From Nocardioides albus (GTDB lineage Bacteria; Actinomycetota; Actinomycetes; Propionibacteriales; Nocardioidaceae): DNA of 64,000 nucleotides. Below the pieces are notes generated by a model. The model was not told the DNA's origin. It searched no databases and worked only from the letters and a program-made list of their open reading frames with translations. Position numbers and translations under genes: made by a program. Shown here piece after piece: positions 62,701-64,000 of this stretch (its first letter is position 1; every line of letters begins with the position of its first letter). Location of the stretch: assembly GCF_014648255.1 (NCBI RefSeq), contig NZ_BMQT01000004.1:62001-126000 (forward strand). The letters are read 5' to 3'.

Positions 62701-64000
62701 CCACCGATGCCGAGGGCTCCTACATCTTCGCCAGCGTGCCGAAGGGTACGCACACCGCAACCGCCGTGGCCGTCGGAGGGTGCAGCGACCCGCTGTCCCA
62801 GCAGGTGGTCGTGGACGAGCCGACGACCCTCGACTTCAGCCTGCCACGGTGCAAAGTCCGGCGAGTGTCGACGGCCGCTGACGGCACCGAGGGCAACCTG
62901 GACGCCTCCGGGCCGTCGGTGAGTGGTGACGGTCGCTACGTGGCGTTCTACAGCCCAGCCACGACCCTGGTTCCGGGAGATGGCAACGGTCGTCGGGACG
63001 TCTTCGTCGCGGACCGGACGACCGGGGTCGTCGAGCGCGCCTCGGTCGCGAGCGACGGCACCGAGGGCAACGACACCTCGACCCTGGTGTCTCTGAGCGC
63101 CGATGGCCGGTACGTGGCGTACGACAGCCTGTCGACGAACCTCGTCGGCGACGACAGCAACGACACCAGCGACATCTTCCTGCGCGACCGCGAGATCGGA
63201 ACCACCGAGCGGGTCTCCGTCGCGAGCGACGGCACCGAGGCCAACGCGCACTCCGACCGACCGGCGGTGAGCGGGGACGGTCGGTACGTCGCGTTCGACA
63301 GCTCTGCCACCAACCTCGTCCCTGGCGACACCAACGGCCGGCCGGACGTGTTCGTCCGCGACCGGGTGACCGGTGCCATCGAGATGGTCTCCGTGACCGC
63401 CGCCGGCGCGGGCGGCAACGGCCTCTCGTACGCGGCGAGCATCAGCTCGGACGGACGGTACGTCGCGTACTACAGCAGTGCGACCAACCTGGTGGCCGAC
63501 GACACCAACCGTGCTCAGGATGTGTTCGTCCGCGACCGGCAGACCGGGACCACCGAGCGGGTCTCGCTGGGTGCCGACGGTGTCCAGTCCAACGCCGGCT
63601 CGATGTTCCCCTCGCTGAGCTCGGACGGACGGTTCGTGGTGTTCAACAGCGTCGCCTCGAACCTGGCCCCAGGTGACAGCAACGGAACCTCAGACGTGTT
63701 CCTGCACGACCGTCAGTCCGGGAAGACCGAGCGTGTCTCCGTCTCCCGGGACGGGACGGAGGGGGACGGTTTCTCCAGCCAGGCATCGGTCAGCGATGAC
63801 GGCCGGCGGGTGGTGTTCGAGAGCCTGGCCACGACCCTGGTGGCCGATGACGCCAACGGACGCCGCGACGTCTTCGTCCGCGACCGGGTCAGTGGCACCA
63901 CCGAGCTGCTGTCGGCTTCCGGCGACGGGACGCACGGCGATGCAACCTCGGACTCGGTGGACATCAGCGCCGATGGTCGGTACGCAGCCTTCCGGAGCTA
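59781..64000 (+). CDS. Secreted M36 (fungalysin-type) metallopeptidase with propeller repeats, 3' end outside window
   Basis: The frame is open from ATG 59781 to the end, so at least 1406 residues are present. A signal peptide (VMSLIAAGAMSAVGAEA) and an FTP-like pro-domain precede the M36 catalytic domain. The zinc motif is HEYAH (604-608) with the third ligand E631 in GEGWSD, and HDIAYGYGFDEAAGNF precedes them. A PA-like domain (about 480-590) is inserted inside the catalytic domain. A carboxypeptidase-regulatory-like domain (about 950-1025) follows, then at least seven PD40-like repeats of about 58 residues, each with DGRYVAF and a GDxNGxxDVFVRD loop that may bind calcium. It is likely secreted and controlled with the S8 peptidase. 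Confidence 0.9.
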   Translation, partial: MVRLRQPVRVATVMSLIAAGAMSAVGAEAAPVPTVASATSASAKAGPVARAEAIEIATAHIKGHPGDYRLTKSDVDELTVASAYVSEDSGVTHVTLSQRQRGLEVFGAYATVNVAADGEVLFVGESLVGGLADTSGRTDLDAVAAARSASERLDIGRPRGVRVTSQPKGQSRKTVLSGGGVSDDPIPARVGWQPTADGLRMAWQLVLDDPDNASLWNTTVDAQTGGVLKVEDWTSHDTVTDLSHRLGRSAPAGSPRVATEARRAMDGSPDPVEDGATYRVVTGESPLEGPRALVSNPADSTASPHGWHDTDGEPGAEHTTTDGNNVAAYLDENGDNNRDQTWVVDGGEDLTFDAEADLDGHAQNYRDAAVTNLFYWNNIVHDIAYGYGFDEAAGNFSANNYGRGGAGGDAVLAEAADGAGVNNANFASPAVDGSEQPRMQMYLWPGDQFGAQNQVVVDGVGSFDASWSRFAPAPTSEGVTADTLVHGGTGCDAGQYPQTLPSQPWTAVVDSGSNPESMCTFQQRGQVAQELGAAAVIVAVASEDLVVVDGPLSGPRVEIPMVSVTQSDGATIKASAGDVAVTVRQHPDHPGIRDGDLDAGIIVHEYAHGISTRLTGGPTVNCLGGDEQAGEGWSDFLALAMLLDPAVDDPDGPRGVGGYVTYGTDRHSAGIRPAPYSRDMTIQPFTYDSIKTKGWLDGSTLKAPHGIGHGWAAVLWDMTWDLIDKHGFNPDVYDEWSTGGNNRAIQYVIEGLKFQGCYPGLLDSRDGIIAAADELSDGDDTCTIWSAFARRGLGFSATQGSSFDRDDNQEAFDTHPDCRAGFEGLAAEPALNLATAGSAQSVEFSIGGDEGLDVLAGSPYSRQVNCRTLAVEDPRAEQITPRPLPEETVPAGKGLSFDAATGRYTYGWKTLKEWGRTCRELVVTRTDGVQHRAFFEFAAQGAAHPVSGHVRDADGAAVANATVRIDATNVAPVTTDAEGSYIFASVPKGTHTATAVAVGGCSDPLSQQVVVDEPTTLDFSLPRCKVRRVSTAADGTEGNLDASGPSVSGDGRYVAFYSPATTLVPGDGNGRRDVFVADRTTGVVERASVASDGTEGNDTSTLVSLSADGRYVAYDSLSTNLVGDDSNDTSDIFLRDREIGTTERVSVASDGTEANAHSDRPAVSGDGRYVAFDSSATNLVPGDTNGRPDVFVRDRVTGAIEMVSVTAAGAGGNGLSYAASISSDGRYVAYYSSATNLVADDTNRAQDVFVRDRQTGTTERVSLGADGVQSNAGSMFPSLSSDGRFVVFNSVASNLAPGDSNGTSDVFLHDRQSGKTERVSVSRDGTEGDGFSSQASVSDDGRRVVFESLATTLVADDANGRRDVFVRDRVSGTTELLSASGDGTHGDATSDSVDISADGRYAAFRS

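Noticed and set aside
59781..64000. A possible frameshift in the M36 gene before the zinc motif.
   Set aside because: Codon-by-codon reading from ATG 59781 through HEYAH and into the repeats shows one intact frame with no stop.

Overview
The window is a 64-kb piece of a high-GC actinobacterial chromosome that spans the replication origin. Its gene order (murJ, trxBA, parB, parA, rsmG, jag, yidC, yidD, rnpA, rpmH | dnaA, dnaN, gnd, recF, DUF721, gyrB, gyrA, DUF3566, ileT, DLW-39, alaT, ppiA, rhomboid, crgA, DUF881, pknB, pknA, pbpA, rodA, pstP, fhaB, fhaA, leuT) follows the mycobacterial and streptomycete origin region. Protein flavour, with large secreted peptidases and GTG starts, suggests Nocardioides or a close relative in the Nocardioidaceae. 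That assignment is inference; no rRNA is present.

Left arm (1-16.4 kb). A DUF6049 protein, the lipid II flippase MurJ and a membrane pseudokinase are followed by thioredoxin reductase and thioredoxin, each with its own SigR/SigH-type promoter (GGAAT, 18 bases, GTT). Next come a GNAT acetyltransferase, an aminotransferase and the partition genes parB and parA with three perfect and three degenerate parS sites. rsmG follows, then a small insertion (frameshifted GIY-YIG gene and an L,D-transpeptidase), then the membrane insertion and ribosome genes jag-yidC-yidD-rnpA-rpmH. Origin (16.4-19.5 kb). DnaA boxes lie in the dnaA leader and in the dnaA-dnaN gap, which also has an AT-rich stretch. Right arm (19.5-31 kb). 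dnaN, gnd, two small membrane proteins, recF, DUF721, gyrB, gyrA and DUF3566.

Accessory block (30-39.8 kb). A winged-helix/nuclease-like protein flanked by two related palindromes, tRNA-Ile, tRNA-Ala, an HNH nuclease, TetR and ArsR regulators with visible operators, a VioC-like 2-oxoglutarate oxygenase, a lipoprotein and SURF1. Cell-wall and division block (39.8-51.5 kb). ppiA, a rhomboid protease, a CrgA with internal duplication, DUF881, and a six-step overlapping operon fhaA-fhaB-pstP-rodA-pbpA-pknA-pknB that couples peptidoglycan synthesis to Ser/Thr phosphorylation. End (51.7-64 kb). tRNA-Leu, a 1524-residue S8 peptidase, a large LuxR-type ATPase regulator and a long M36 metallopeptidase that runs off the window. 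A 22-base palindromic motif is shared by the upstream regions of both peptidases.

The most unusual sequence-level feature is a family of about 30 short interspersed elements with a constant 13-base core and variable but mutually complementary arms. They are confined to 6.0-23.7 kb around parS and oriC. They also occur inside yidD, recF and the DUF721 gene, and one supplies the parA stop codon.
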